DNA of 64,000 nucleotides from CALLCD01 sp039196965 (lineage in GTDB: Bacteria; Pseudomonadota; Alphaproteobacteria; Caulobacterales; Hyphomonadaceae), in contig JBCCUK010000003.1 in NCBI GenBank assembly GCA_039196965.1, positions 62,001 through 126,000 of the forward strand, written 5' to 3'. Of the stretch, positions 25,072-33,093 are shown in pieces. The notes beneath the pieces were generated by a model that did no database searches, was not told the origin of the DNA, and saw nothing but the letters and a program-made list of their open reading frames with translations. Position numbers and translations under genes: made by a program. Position 1 is the first letter of the stretch. Every line of letters starts with the position of its first letter.

Positions 25072-26129
25072 TACCCAGCTTCCTTATCCCAAAGTGTACC
25101 AAATCGTTTCGGCGTCCGCGTCTTCCATCCGCCGCGATGATAGGCATCGGACACGATCACAGGCACCACCGATGACGCCTCAGCGAACACCATCTGCTCC
25201 AGCGCTGTGTCCACCTTGCCCCAGGAGCAGGCTTCTTTCAGAGTTGAGGATGAACAGGCCCCGTCGCGGACATCGGCTACGGTTATCTGCACGGCGTATT
25301 TGTGCATCTCCACATCATCATGCCCAAGGATTTCGGCGCAGACCACAGTGTCCTGAGCAAAGTTCTTCGGCACGCCGCCTCCCACCATGAAGAGGCCCGT
25401 ATCACCGGCCTTAATCTTGATCTCGGTCAGCTCGCGAAAGTCCGCCACACTGTCGATGGTCACATAAGGCACGTTTGCCTTCATCCGCTCTACCTGATGT
25501 TTTACGAGGCCAAAGCCAGCCGAGCTGTCCGAGAAAGCCGGGCAGAAGATTGGCACATCCCGCTCAAAGCACTCCTGCACCAGAGATCCCGCTTTTTTCG
25601 CATGTCCATCAGCGAGCCACCTGCCCATTTCGCGGATAAAGGCGCGCGAGGAATAGGCTCCGGGCTCTAGCGTCCCAGCAATCTCGAAAACTGTTTCGTC
25701 TGTCGCCTGCAGGTCGTCTTCGTCGATATAGGTGTCATAGATACGGTCGATATAGAGGTCGCGCAGGGTGCGATCCTCCGGCACTTCAAGCGCCTGATAA
25801 TGCCGGAATCCCAGAGCCTCAAAGAAGTCCATGTCAACGATGGATGCCCCGGTCGCGACGATGGCGTCGACCATATTATGGCGCACCATGTCCCGCCAGA
25901 CATGCATGCATCCGCCCGCCGATGTCGACCCCGCCAAAGTCAATATGATTGCGCAATCAGGATCGTCGATAGACGCATTGAGGATACGCGCCGCCCGGGC
26001 CGCATCCCGCGATGTGAAGCTCATCTTCTCCCATGCGTCGATCAACTCGCGCCCATCGAAGCTGGTGATATCAATGTGTTCGACCGGCTTCGACAAAAGC
26101 TCTGCCTTGCGGTTGGACGTATCAGCCAT
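25071..26129 (-). CDS. Deoxyhypusine synthase family protein (probable homospermidine-type polyamine synthase)
   Basis: A 352-residue protein of the deoxyhypusine synthase fold. Visible family segments include LTLAGSTSAGGCMHVWRDMV, ATGASIVDMDF, FCPAFSDSSAGFGL, MVGGGVPKNF and SWGKVDTALEQMVFAEAS, whose Lys corresponds to the imine-forming lysine. Bacteria lack hypusine; characterised bacterial homologues use an aminobutyl group from spermidine or putrescine to make homospermidine-like polyamines, so I infer a polyamine role. Its stop overlaps the mazG start (TAATG), indicating coupled translation with a gene of no obvious metabolic link. Confidence 0.85.
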   Translation of the reverse strand: MADTSNRKAELLSKPVEHIDITSFDGRELIDAWEKMSFTSRDAARAARILNASIDDPDCAIILTLAGSTSAGGCMHVWRDMVRHNMVDAIVATGASIVDMDFFEALGFRHYQALEVPEDRTLRDLYIDRIYDTYIDEDDLQATDETVFEIAGTLEPGAYSSRAFIREMGRWLADGHAKKAGSLVQECFERDVPIFCPAFSDSSAGFGLVKHQVERMKANVPYVTIDSVADFRELTEIKIKAGDTGLFMVGGGVPKNFAQDTVVCAEILGHDDVEMHKYAVQITVADVRDGACSSSTLKEACSWGKVDTALEQMVFAEASSVVPVIVSDAYHRGGWKTRTPKRFGTLWDKEAG

Positions 26130-26161
26130 ATCGATGGTGCTCCGGTGGTGATCAGCCGCGG

Positions 26162-26602
26162 TTAGACGAGGGCGCGCGCAGCGTCAATTATCCGGCGGGT
26201 TTCATGCCAGAGATCGATCGATTGCAGCTCTTCCGGGCTGACAAATTTCGCATCAGCTGCATCATCGCCAGCAACAGTATCGCCGGATACCCATCGCGCC
26301 GCATAATCGCAAAGAAGGTAATGGCGTGTTGTGTCGCCCGATCGTCTCGATGTGAAAATCCCATCTACCACATCGATAAGCCCGCAAAGTACTGCCTCGA
26401 CGCCTGTTTCTTCTTTCAGTTCGCGGAGCGCGGCGCCCTCCGCCGTCTCGCCGAACTCTATACGCCCGCCGGGAAGCGACCAGGACCCCGACAGAGGCGG
26501 CTGGCCGCGCCTAATCAGAAGTACGTCCTCGCCGCGCAGGCAGACGACGCCGACCGCCGGCACGATTTGCTCTCTTTCAGCTGTGCGCTCGTGATCCATC
26601 AC
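26162..26602 (-). CDS. NUDIX hydrolase
   Basis: A 146-residue NUDIX protein with a complete box: G in LPGGRIEFGE, then REL-EE-G in AALRELKEETGV. The family hydrolyses a nucleoside diphosphate linked to another moiety; the substrate cannot be assigned. It could start at either of two adjacent ATG codons (26602 or 26599). It lies 32 bp upstream of the deoxyhypusine-synthase-like gene on the same strand and may be co-transcribed with it and mazG. Confidence 0.87.
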   Translation of the reverse strand: MMDHERTAEREQIVPAVGVVCLRGEDVLLIRRGQPPLSGSWSLPGGRIEFGETAEGAALRELKEETGVEAVLCGLIDVVDGIFTSRRSGDTTRHYLLCDYAARWVSGDTVAGDDAADAKFVSPEELQSIDLWHETRRIIDAARALV

Positions 26603-26803
26603 AGAGTCAACTCATGGTCTTTCTATAGTGGGATGACCAGCCGCCGCGTTTCCGACACATTTCTCAAACCCCCGTTTAATATCCATGGCTCACAGTTATA
26701 CTCATGGCAGTGGTAGTAGATCGATTAAAGCGGGCAGCCTGGCTTACAGCTTTCATACTGCTTATCATCTGGCCCTTGATCTGCCTCGCCATCACACATC
26801 AGA

Positions 26804-27361
26804 TCACCCACGGATGAAGCTGACTTTTGCCGCGCCATAGGTGCGCACATCGCAGACCTGCCAGCCATCAAAATCGATATCTTCATCCCGGCCGGTTTCA
26901 ACCACGAGTGCCGCATTGTCTGAAAGCCAGCTGCCCGTTTGCAAAGACGCCAGTGTCGGCAAGACAAGCCCATGATCATAGGGCGGGTCGAGAAATACAA
27001 GATCGAAGGGCTTGCCAAGGTTTGCGGGCATGTCGCCTAAAGCGTCTGCCGATCGCCTGTGGATGCGTGTCACGCCAAACAAAGACATGGCTTCCGCGTT
27101 GGTTCTGATTGCCGCACGCGCAGCGCCAGCCACATCGATGAACAGGCAAAACCTGGCCCCACGCGACATAGCTTCAAAGCCAAGCGCACCCGATCCGGCA
27201 AACCCGTCCAGCACCCTTGCACCTTCAATCGGTGGAGCCCATTCGGCATGGGCGAGGATGTTGAACACTGCTTCCCGCGTTCTGTCCGAGGTTGGCCGCG
27301 TGTTTCGCCCTTTCGGAGTAACAAGCTGACGGCCCTTGAATTTTCCTGCCACGATCCGCAT
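26804..27361 (-). CDS. rsmD: 16S rRNA (guanine966-N2)-methyltransferase RsmD
   Basis: A 185-residue SAM-dependent methyltransferase. The N-terminus MRIVAGKFKGRQL, the SAM loop DGFAGSGALGFEAMSRGA and the catalytic DPPY in LVFLDPPYDHG identify RsmD, which methylates G966 of 16S rRNA. The start is the ATG at 27361, where the conserved N-terminus begins; the open frame continues 25 codons upstream into the start of tadA on the opposite strand and is not needed. The gene is divergent from tadA. Confidence 0.92.
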   Translation of the reverse strand: MRIVAGKFKGRQLVTPKGRNTRPTSDRTREAVFNILAHAEWAPPIEGARVLDGFAGSGALGFEAMSRGARFCLFIDVAGAARAAIRTNAEAMSLFGVTRIHRRSADALGDMPANLGKPFDLVFLDPPYDHGLVLPTLASLQTGSWLSDNAALVVETGRDEDIDFDGWQVCDVRTYGAAKVSFIRG

Positions 27362-27405
27362 GAACGCTCGCCTAGAGCACTTTGCTTCTGAATGGAATTC
27401 TGGAC

Positions 27406-27864
27406 GTGTCAAACGAAGCCCATATGCAACGCGCACTTTCGCTCGCTCGCTCGGCAGCAGAGTGCGGAGAGGTGCCTGTGGGGGCGGTGCTGGTCGACAT
27501 TGAAACCGGCGAGATCATAGGCGAGGGAGCAAACCGTCCGATTGCTGCGAACGACCCAACTGCCCACGCGGAGATTGTCGCCATACGCCAGGCTGCGGCG
27601 GCGCGTGGCAATTACAGGCTGACCGGCACGCACCTCTTTGTGACGCTCGAGCCCTGCGCGATGTGTGCCGGGGCTATCAGCATGGCTCGCATTACCCGGC
27701 TCACCTTCGCGGCTGCCGATAAGAAAGGCGGCGCTGTCCTATCCGGCCCTCGCTTTTTTGAGTCGCCTTCGTGCCACTGGTCGCCCGATATTGAGCAGGA
27801 TATTGCCCATGCCGAGGACGCTGCCAGGCTGCTAAAACAGTTCTTCGCTTCAAGACGTCGATAA
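27406..27864 (+). CDS. tadA: tRNA-specific adenosine deaminase TadA
   Basis: A protein of about 152 residues from the cytidine-deaminase fold that converts A34 to inosine in tRNA-Arg(ACG). Zinc ligands and the proton shuttle are visible: HAEIVAIR (His and Glu) and PCAMC (two Cys). The start is uncertain: a GTG at 27406 gives the usual short N-terminus, an ATG at 27424 would cut into the first helix, and a TTG at 27382 is also open. It is divergent from rsmD with only about 44 bp between starts. Confidence 0.9.
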   Translation: MSNEAHMQRALSLARSAAECGEVPVGAVLVDIETGEIIGEGANRPIAANDPTAHAEIVAIRQAAAARGNYRLTGTHLFVTLEPCAMCAGAISMARITRLTFAAADKKGGAVLSGPRFFESPSCHWSPDIEQDIAHAEDAARLLKQFFASRRR

Positions 27865-27970
27865 ACTGCTCCCGACGAGTTTCGTTATTCCGTCATTTAA
27901 GTGTCGCTTGCGCTTCATAATTCGGGCCTACCCAAGGTTTCATTGATGAACCTATGGAAGGGTTGGGCCG

Positions 27971-29761
27971 ATGGTCTTTAGAAAATCACGAGCCCGAAAG
28001 GCTCAACGGATTGGATCAACAGCTCTGTCAGCTGTTATACTCATGATTGCTGCCGCTTGCAGTGACGACGATACCGATACGCCTCCTGTGCCATCGCCAC
28101 CGCCTCCTCCTCCTCCGCCGCCGGTAACGATGGTGCCAGAGGTGACCCTGCAAGCTATTGGCGTTTTCGAAACCGGTATTTTCGATGAAGGCGCTGCTGA
28201 AATCGTTGCCTTCGACCCCGGTACAGATCAGCTCTTTGTTATCAATTCGAATGATACGACCGTTGATATTCTGGATCTTACAGATCCAACGGCTCCTGCG
28301 CTGGTAGACCAGATCGATGCATCGGCGCTTGGGGGTGGTGCGAACAGCGTTGCAGTTTCGGGCGACATGTTCGCGGTTGCGATTGAGGCGGATGATGCCA
28401 CCGATCCCGGGCTTGTGGCCTTCTTCAATGCATCAAGCCTTGAACTCGACGGAACTGTTACAGTTGGCGCGCTCCCGGACATGGTGACTTTCACGCCAGA
28501 TGGTCAGACCGTTCTGGTGGCAAATGAGGGAGAGGTTAGTGATGACCTCCAGACCAACCCGGTTGGCTCTGTCAGCGTGATCGATATCTCGAGCGGTGTC
28601 GCAACCGCCGTTGCCGAGACTGCAGATTTCCTTGAGTTTAACGATGATCGAGCCGAACTGATCGCAGCGGGTGTCCGGTTAAATCAGCCGGATTTCAATG
28701 GTGTTGCGGACCCGCTCACGGTTGATGTGTCGACCTTGCCACCGGTCAGCGTGGCGCAGGATTTAGAGCCTGAATTCATCGCTGTTGCGCCGGATGGAAC
28801 GACAGCCTTCGTCTCTCTGCAGGAGAACAATGCCTTTGCTGTGGTCGATATAGAACAGGTGGCCGTCACTGAGATTATCAGTTTCGGAACGGTAGATCAT
28901 TCGATCGCGGGCAATGAGTTCGACCCGAACGACGATGACGGGATCAATATCGTTAATGCCCCGGTCCGGGGGTTGCGTATGCCGGATGCAATTGCCGTTT
29001 ATGAAGTGGACGGCAACGTCTTTATGGTTACGGCCAATGAAGGCGACGGACGGGAGTTCGAATTTGAAGACCCGGCCACGGGCGACGACGAGGTCGTCTT
29101 TACCGATGTCATCGATGTAGATGATGGCGTGGCAGAGGGGGCTTTCGATGCGTCCCTTGATGCCGCCGCGCTGACTGCGCTGAACGATCTTGAAGTATCC
29201 CGCACAGATGGGGACGCCGATGGCGACGGGGATATTGATGAAATCTTTGCGTTCGGGTCCCGGTCCTTCTCGATCATCGACCCGACGGGCACTGTCGTCT
29301 TTGACTCAGGCTCCATGTTTGAGACGATGACGGCCGATCTGTTCCCGGACGACTTCAACAGCACCAATGATGAGAATGGCAGCTTTGAGAACCGATCCGA
29401 TGATGCAGGCCCCGAGCCGGAGGGCGTAACGATTGGGGTGATTGACGGTGTGACCCTGGCATTTATCGGTCTGGAACGCATCGGAGGCATAATGGTCTAT
29501 GACATCACAGACCCCACCGCAGTTGCTTTCGAGGACTATATCAATGTGCGTGATTTCACCGTCGACGTGACTGTTGATGATGATGGTGACGGGGAGGGCG
29601 ACTCTACCAATTCAGCCGCGGGTGATCTCGGGCCTGAAGGGCTTGCCTTTATCTCTGCAGCCGATAGTCCGAGCGGCGTCCCGCTTCTTGCGGTCGGGAA
29701 CGAGGTAAGCGGCACAACCCGTATTTTTCAGGTCAATCTGGAAATGGTCCCGGAGAGCTGA
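27971..29761 (+). CDS. Choice-of-anchor I family lipoprotein, beta-propeller-like
   Basis: A 596-residue exported protein. A Lys/Arg-rich N-terminus and hydrophobic stretch end at a lipobox-like AAAC with Cys30, followed by an acidic patch, a run of nine prolines (about 43-51), and a repeat-rich body. The body has WD/YVTN-like blades (LFVINSNDTTVDILDL, MVTFTPDGQTVLVANEGE, PEGVTIGVIDGVTLAF) typical of choice-of-anchor I proteins, which are often fused to phosphatase-like domains elsewhere. Several Asp-rich loops (DGDADGDGDIDE, DDDGDGEGD) look calcium-binding. The function is unknown; the location is probably the outer membrane. No partner gene is obvious. Confidence 0.75.
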   Translation: MVFRKSRARKAQRIGSTALSAVILMIAAACSDDDTDTPPVPSPPPPPPPPPVTMVPEVTLQAIGVFETGIFDEGAAEIVAFDPGTDQLFVINSNDTTVDILDLTDPTAPALVDQIDASALGGGANSVAVSGDMFAVAIEADDATDPGLVAFFNASSLELDGTVTVGALPDMVTFTPDGQTVLVANEGEVSDDLQTNPVGSVSVIDISSGVATAVAETADFLEFNDDRAELIAAGVRLNQPDFNGVADPLTVDVSTLPPVSVAQDLEPEFIAVAPDGTTAFVSLQENNAFAVVDIEQVAVTEIISFGTVDHSIAGNEFDPNDDDGINIVNAPVRGLRMPDAIAVYEVDGNVFMVTANEGDGREFEFEDPATGDDEVVFTDVIDVDDGVAEGAFDASLDAAALTALNDLEVSRTDGDADGDGDIDEIFAFGSRSFSIIDPTGTVVFDSGSMFETMTADLFPDDFNSTNDENGSFENRSDDAGPEPEGVTIGVIDGVTLAFIGLERIGGIMVYDITDPTAVAFEDYINVRDFTVDVTVDDDGDGEGDSTNSAAGDLGPEGLAFISAADSPSGVPLLAVGNEVSGTTRIFQVNLEMVPES

Positions 29762-29818
29762 GCTCGGTCTATATTGGGTGACGTATGTAAATCCCATCTG
29801 TTTGAGACAGAGGATGTT

Positions 29819-30580
29819 TCAGATCCAGCCATAGCCGATGGCTGCGCGTATGAAGTAACTCGCGCCGATGAGTGTTACGAGGCCTTTCACCCAGCGTCGG
29901 AAGCCGTCATCTTGCATCCGCTCCAATATGCCCTTGCCAAGGGCTGTACCGGCCATGGCGGTGGGGATCGCGACGGCTAAAAGCCATAGGGGTGGAAGCA
30001 GAGACGTTGATCCTGCGGCGGCGAGGATGATCGGAGCGCTCCAGAAGACGATCTTGATGATGTGTGAGACGGCCTGGGTTGCTGATTTCGTGGCGACAAT
30101 CTGCTGCCGTGTCATACTGGTCCGGACGAAGAAGATATCCAGCAGGGGTCCGGCAACGCCTGCAAGCGTGTTCATGCCCTGAACCAGGAGCCCTGCGAGT
30201 TCTGACTGAAAAGGCTTCTGGACGTCGAGGTCAAGCCATTTGCGCGGGATCCAGACAACTACCGGAACGAGGCCCAAAATGAACAGCACAGCCAGCTTGT
30301 CCGGTCGCCACACCACAAAGAAAAGTAGCAAGATGCCAATGACCGCGCCGATCATGTATCGCCAGAAGACCGACCAGACGACATCGTCGCGCAGGAGATA
30401 GGCGCGCCAGCCATTGGCCACCATCATAATCGCTCCGTGGGTGATCATGGCGGTTGCAACCGGCACAAGCGCGACGAGAACGCCCATCAGGATCATCCCG
30501 CCCGCCATGCCAAATATCCCCGATATGAAGGAAGACGCGAGGGTGGTCGCGATAATAGCAAGGCCGGTGATGAAGCTCAT
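29819..30580 (-). CDS. TSUP family permease (TauE/SafE type)
   Basis: A 253-residue membrane protein with about seven to eight hydrophobic segments. The N-terminal half has GIFGMAGGMILMG, the characteristic glycine-rich TSUP repeat. The family exports sulfite, sulfoacetate or related organic anions; no substrate can be inferred. It faces the choice-of-anchor lipoprotein gene convergently (57 bp) and is divergent from the NUDIX gene at 30652 (71 bp between starts). Confidence 0.87.
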   Translation of the reverse strand: MSFITGLAIIATTLASSFISGIFGMAGGMILMGVLVALVPVATAMITHGAIMMVANGWRAYLLRDDVVWSVFWRYMIGAVIGILLLFFVVWRPDKLAVLFILGLVPVVVWIPRKWLDLDVQKPFQSELAGLLVQGMNTLAGVAGPLLDIFFVRTSMTRQQIVATKSATQAVSHIIKIVFWSAPIILAAAGSTSLLPPLWLLAVAIPTAMAGTALGKGILERMQDDGFRRWVKGLVTLIGASYFIRAAIGYGWI

Positions 30581-30651
30581 ACGCGCCGGTCTAGGCTGAG
30601 TCGTTTGCCATGGGCCTCGATTTTGCCCGCCACTCCCTATAGAGCGACATC

Positions 30652-31245
30652 ATGACAATGAAGACCATTGGCCCGTGGACCGTCCACAGGACCCGCATAG
30701 ACCACGAAAACCCCTGGATCAGGCTGGAGACAAGCGATGTCACTCATCCCGATGGCTCAGCCGGCATCTACGGGGTTGTCCGCATGGCAAATCTCGCCAC
30801 CGGTGTCCTACCGATCGATGAGGATGGCCATACTTGGCTTGTCGGTCAGCACCGTTTTGCCTTTGACACCTATAGCTGGGAGCTTCCGGAGGGCGGCGGC
30901 ACAAAAGGCATTGACCCGCAAATCTCAGCGGCCCGTGAGCTGAAAGAGGAAACCGGGCTCAGCGCAGCCCATTTTACGCCCCTTGGCCGCTGGCAGCTCT
31001 CCAACTCGGTCACAGACGAGGTCGCCTTTGGCTATCTCGCCTGGGATCTGACATCCGGCACCGCCGCCCCCGAACCGAGCGAGGCCCTGACCGTCGAGCG
31101 CGTACCCTTCGCCGATCTCGTAGCCCGCATCCGTGCTGGCGAGATCACCGATTCATTCACCCATCTCATGGTGTTCGCTGCCATCGACAAGGCCCGCCAG
31201 GGGCAGCTGCCACCCGCAATCTCTCGCCATCTGATTGGTGCTTGA
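30652..31245 (+). CDS. NUDIX hydrolase (ADP-ribose pyrophosphatase-like)
   Basis: A 197-residue NUDIX protein. The region WELPEGGGTKGIDPQISAA followed by RELKEETGL is the NUDIX box of a group related to ADP-ribose pyrophosphatases. The REL-EE-G core is intact, but the first Glu of the consensus (eight residues before the Arg) is Ile; an Asp sits next to it. The substrate is unknown. Two near starts exist (30652 and 30658). The gene lies upstream of an acyl-CoA dehydrogenase gene (92 bp). Confidence 0.87.
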   Translation: MTMKTIGPWTVHRTRIDHENPWIRLETSDVTHPDGSAGIYGVVRMANLATGVLPIDEDGHTWLVGQHRFAFDTYSWELPEGGGTKGIDPQISAARELKEETGLSAAHFTPLGRWQLSNSVTDEVAFGYLAWDLTSGTAAPEPSEALTVERVPFADLVARIRAGEITDSFTHLMVFAAIDKARQGQLPPAISRHLIGA

Positions 31246-31337
31246 CGCTACGTCGCACCTGATTTCGCCTTCACGGGCCGCTCCCTGTCCTTTAAAGTAG
31301 CAAAAGACAAAATTGCGCATGAGCAGGGAGAACCAGC

Positions 31338-32600
31338 ATGATTTTCGAATACAGCTCCAAGACCCAGGAATGGATCGATCGGGTCGAGGCTTTCATGGAC
31401 GAGTATGTCTACCCGAATGTGGAGACCTATGATCGTCAGCATGAAGAGGCGGAAGACCGCTGGTCCATTCCACCGATCATCGAGGAACTGAAAGAGAAGG
31501 CGAAGGCCGAGGGCTTATGGAACATGTTCCTGCCACCCAACGCCGACCATGATGATGGCATCTATCAGGGCGTTGGCCTTTCGAATGCAGAGTATGCGCC
31601 CCTCGCCGAGATTATGGGCCGCGTAGGCTGGGCATCGGAAGTGTTCAACTGCGCCGCACCTGACACCGGCAATATGGAGGTCTTCCACCGCTATGGAACG
31701 CCGGAGCAGAAAGAGCGCTGGATGAAACCGCTCCTCGAAGGAAAGATCCGTTCTGCCTTCCTCATGACCGAGCCACTCGTGGCCTCCTCCGATGCGACAA
31801 ATGTCCAGACACGGATCGAACGGGATGGCGATGAGTATGTCATCAATGGCCGCAAATGGTGGTCTTCCGGCGTCGGCGATCCACGCTGCGAAGTTGCGAT
31901 CGTCATGGGCAAAACCGATCCGAATGCCGAACGCCACAAACAGCAGAGCCAGATCCTGGTTCCGCTTGACACGCCGGGCGTCAACATTCTCCGTATGCTT
32001 CCAGTCTTCGGATATGATGATGCGCCTCATGGCCACGCGGAAGTGCTCCTTGAAAATGTCCGTGTGCCAGCATCCAATATGCTGCTCGGTGAGGGCAGGG
32101 GCTTTGAGATTGCTCAGGGTCGCTTGGGGCCAGGCCGTATTCACCACTGCATGCGTACCATCGGTGCTGCTGAGGTCGCTCTGGAGAAAATGTGCAAGCG
32201 TCTTCTCAGCCGGGAAGCTTTCGGTAAAAAGATCGGCGAACATTCTGTATGGGAACAGCGTATCGGTTGGGCGCGGACGAATATCGAAATGACCCGCCTG
32301 CTAACGCTTAAAGCGGCCTATATGATGGATACGGTCGGCAATAAGGAAGCTCGTAACGAAATCGCCATGATCAAGGTTGCGGCCCCGACTATGGCCCTCG
32401 ACATCATTGACGATGCCATGCAGGCCCATGGCGGTGCCGGTGTCACATCAGACTTCGGTCTTGCCCGCGCCTATGCAAACATCCGTACCCTGCGGTTTGC
32501 AGATGGTCCTGATGAAGTGCATTGCCGCGCCATTGCACGTAGCGAGTTCAAGAAGCACCGCGACGCGCATTATCCAACACATGCTATGGCTGCCGAATAA
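31338..32600 (+). CDS. Acyl-CoA dehydrogenase family protein
   Basis: A 420-residue flavoprotein of the acyl-CoA dehydrogenase fold, closest in pattern to the ACAD10/11-like long group. Family segments include FLMTEPLVASSDATN, MLLGEGRGFEIAQGRLGPGRIHH and the C-terminal QAHGGAGVTSDFGLARAYANIRTLRFADGPDEVH. It would dehydrogenate an acyl-CoA in fatty-acid or amino-acid breakdown; chain length is not predictable. A ribosome site (GGGAG) precedes the ATG. A strong intrinsic terminator follows 24 bases after its stop. Confidence 0.92.
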   Translation: MIFEYSSKTQEWIDRVEAFMDEYVYPNVETYDRQHEEAEDRWSIPPIIEELKEKAKAEGLWNMFLPPNADHDDGIYQGVGLSNAEYAPLAEIMGRVGWASEVFNCAAPDTGNMEVFHRYGTPEQKERWMKPLLEGKIRSAFLMTEPLVASSDATNVQTRIERDGDEYVINGRKWWSSGVGDPRCEVAIVMGKTDPNAERHKQQSQILVPLDTPGVNILRMLPVFGYDDAPHGHAEVLLENVRVPASNMLLGEGRGFEIAQGRLGPGRIHHCMRTIGAAEVALEKMCKRLLSREAFGKKIGEHSVWEQRIGWARTNIEMTRLLTLKAAYMMDTVGNKEARNEIAMIKVAAPTMALDIIDDAMQAHGGAGVTSDFGLARAYANIRTLRFADGPDEVHCRAIARSEFKKHRDAHYPTHAMAAE

Positions 32601-32624
32601 GCAGCCTCGGCAGATTCATCGGAG

Positions 32625-32661
32625 CCGGAGGCACTGCATCTCGCGGTGTCTCCGGTTTTTT
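32625..32661 (+). terminator. Rho-independent terminator of the acyl-CoA dehydrogenase gene
   Basis: An inverted repeat of 13 bases per arm (32625-32637 with 32643-32655, two G-U pairs in the RNA) with a 5-base loop is followed directly by six T residues. This is a strong plus-strand intrinsic terminator. Confidence 0.9.
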
Positions 32662-32669
32662 GTCGGCGG

Positions 32670-32930
32670 TTACTGCAAGCTCAATTTTAGCTGGATATCT
32701 TTCTGGCTGAGCGATGACAGCAGGGCTTTTTCCTCGACCGAGAGTTTCGCCTCGCCGTCAATATAGCTTTTCAGAAGAAACGCGACTTCGCTGGTCGAAC
32801 GATAATAGAAATCCATGTGCGACTTGCTTAGCTCTTCCACGAGGCGATGGAGGAGTTTTTTCTGCTTTTCGGCGTCGAGATCTTTGCGTTTCTCTTCCAT
32901 AGGAACATCTGTAATTCGCACCTGTGTCAT
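32670..32930 (-). CDS. Small hypothetical protein, helical
   Basis: An 86-residue reading frame on the minus strand with no family I recognise. It is rich in Lys, Glu and Leu and looks mostly helical (AEKQKKLLHRLVEELSKSH), with a second helix pair (VAFLLKSYI, LSVEEKALLSSLSQKDI). It has no signal peptide or membrane segment. It lies downstream of the AsmA gene on the same strand (163 bp gap) and faces the terminator of the acyl-CoA dehydrogenase gene. Its composition is protein-like and no other frame competes, so I keep it as a probable gene. An internal ATG ten codons in is an alternative start. Confidence 0.5.
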   Translation of the reverse strand: MTQVRITDVPMEEKRKDLDAEKQKKLLHRLVEELSKSHMDFYYRSTSEVAFLLKSYIDGEAKLSVEEKALLSSLSQKDIQLKLSLQ

Positions 32931-33022
32931 TATAGATGGTTCTGCCTATCCGGAAGAAAACCCCAGGTGAACTTTGGTCGCAGGAAGCTGTGAGAGATCA
33001 AATCCGCCTAACATCAATGAAA

Positions 33023-33042
33023 ACTCTCAGCGACTCTCAGCG
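33023..33042. repeat. Tandem 10-bp direct repeat
   Basis: ACTCTCAGCG occurs twice head to tail at 33023-33042. The second copy also forms an inverted pair with CTGAGA at 33051-33056 (TCTCAG, 10-base gap, CTGAGA). It lies between the AsmA gene end and the small gene at 32930; it could be an RNA hairpin or a binding site, with no further evidence. Confidence 0.6.
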
Positions 33043-33093
33043 CGCCAAAACTGAGAATCTCAACAGGGGATTTATCCTCCTATCTGTTCTCGC

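Noticed and set aside
26603..26803. Small genes in the gap between the NUDIX gene and rsmD
   Set aside because: Frames here are tails of shadows from rsmD or too short, with no start signal.
30892..30960. Inactive NUDIX box at the 30652 gene
   Set aside because: The first Glu of the consensus is Ile, but this spacing variant with GGG and an adjacent Asp is familiar in ADP-ribose pyrophosphatase-like proteins, so inactivity is not supported.
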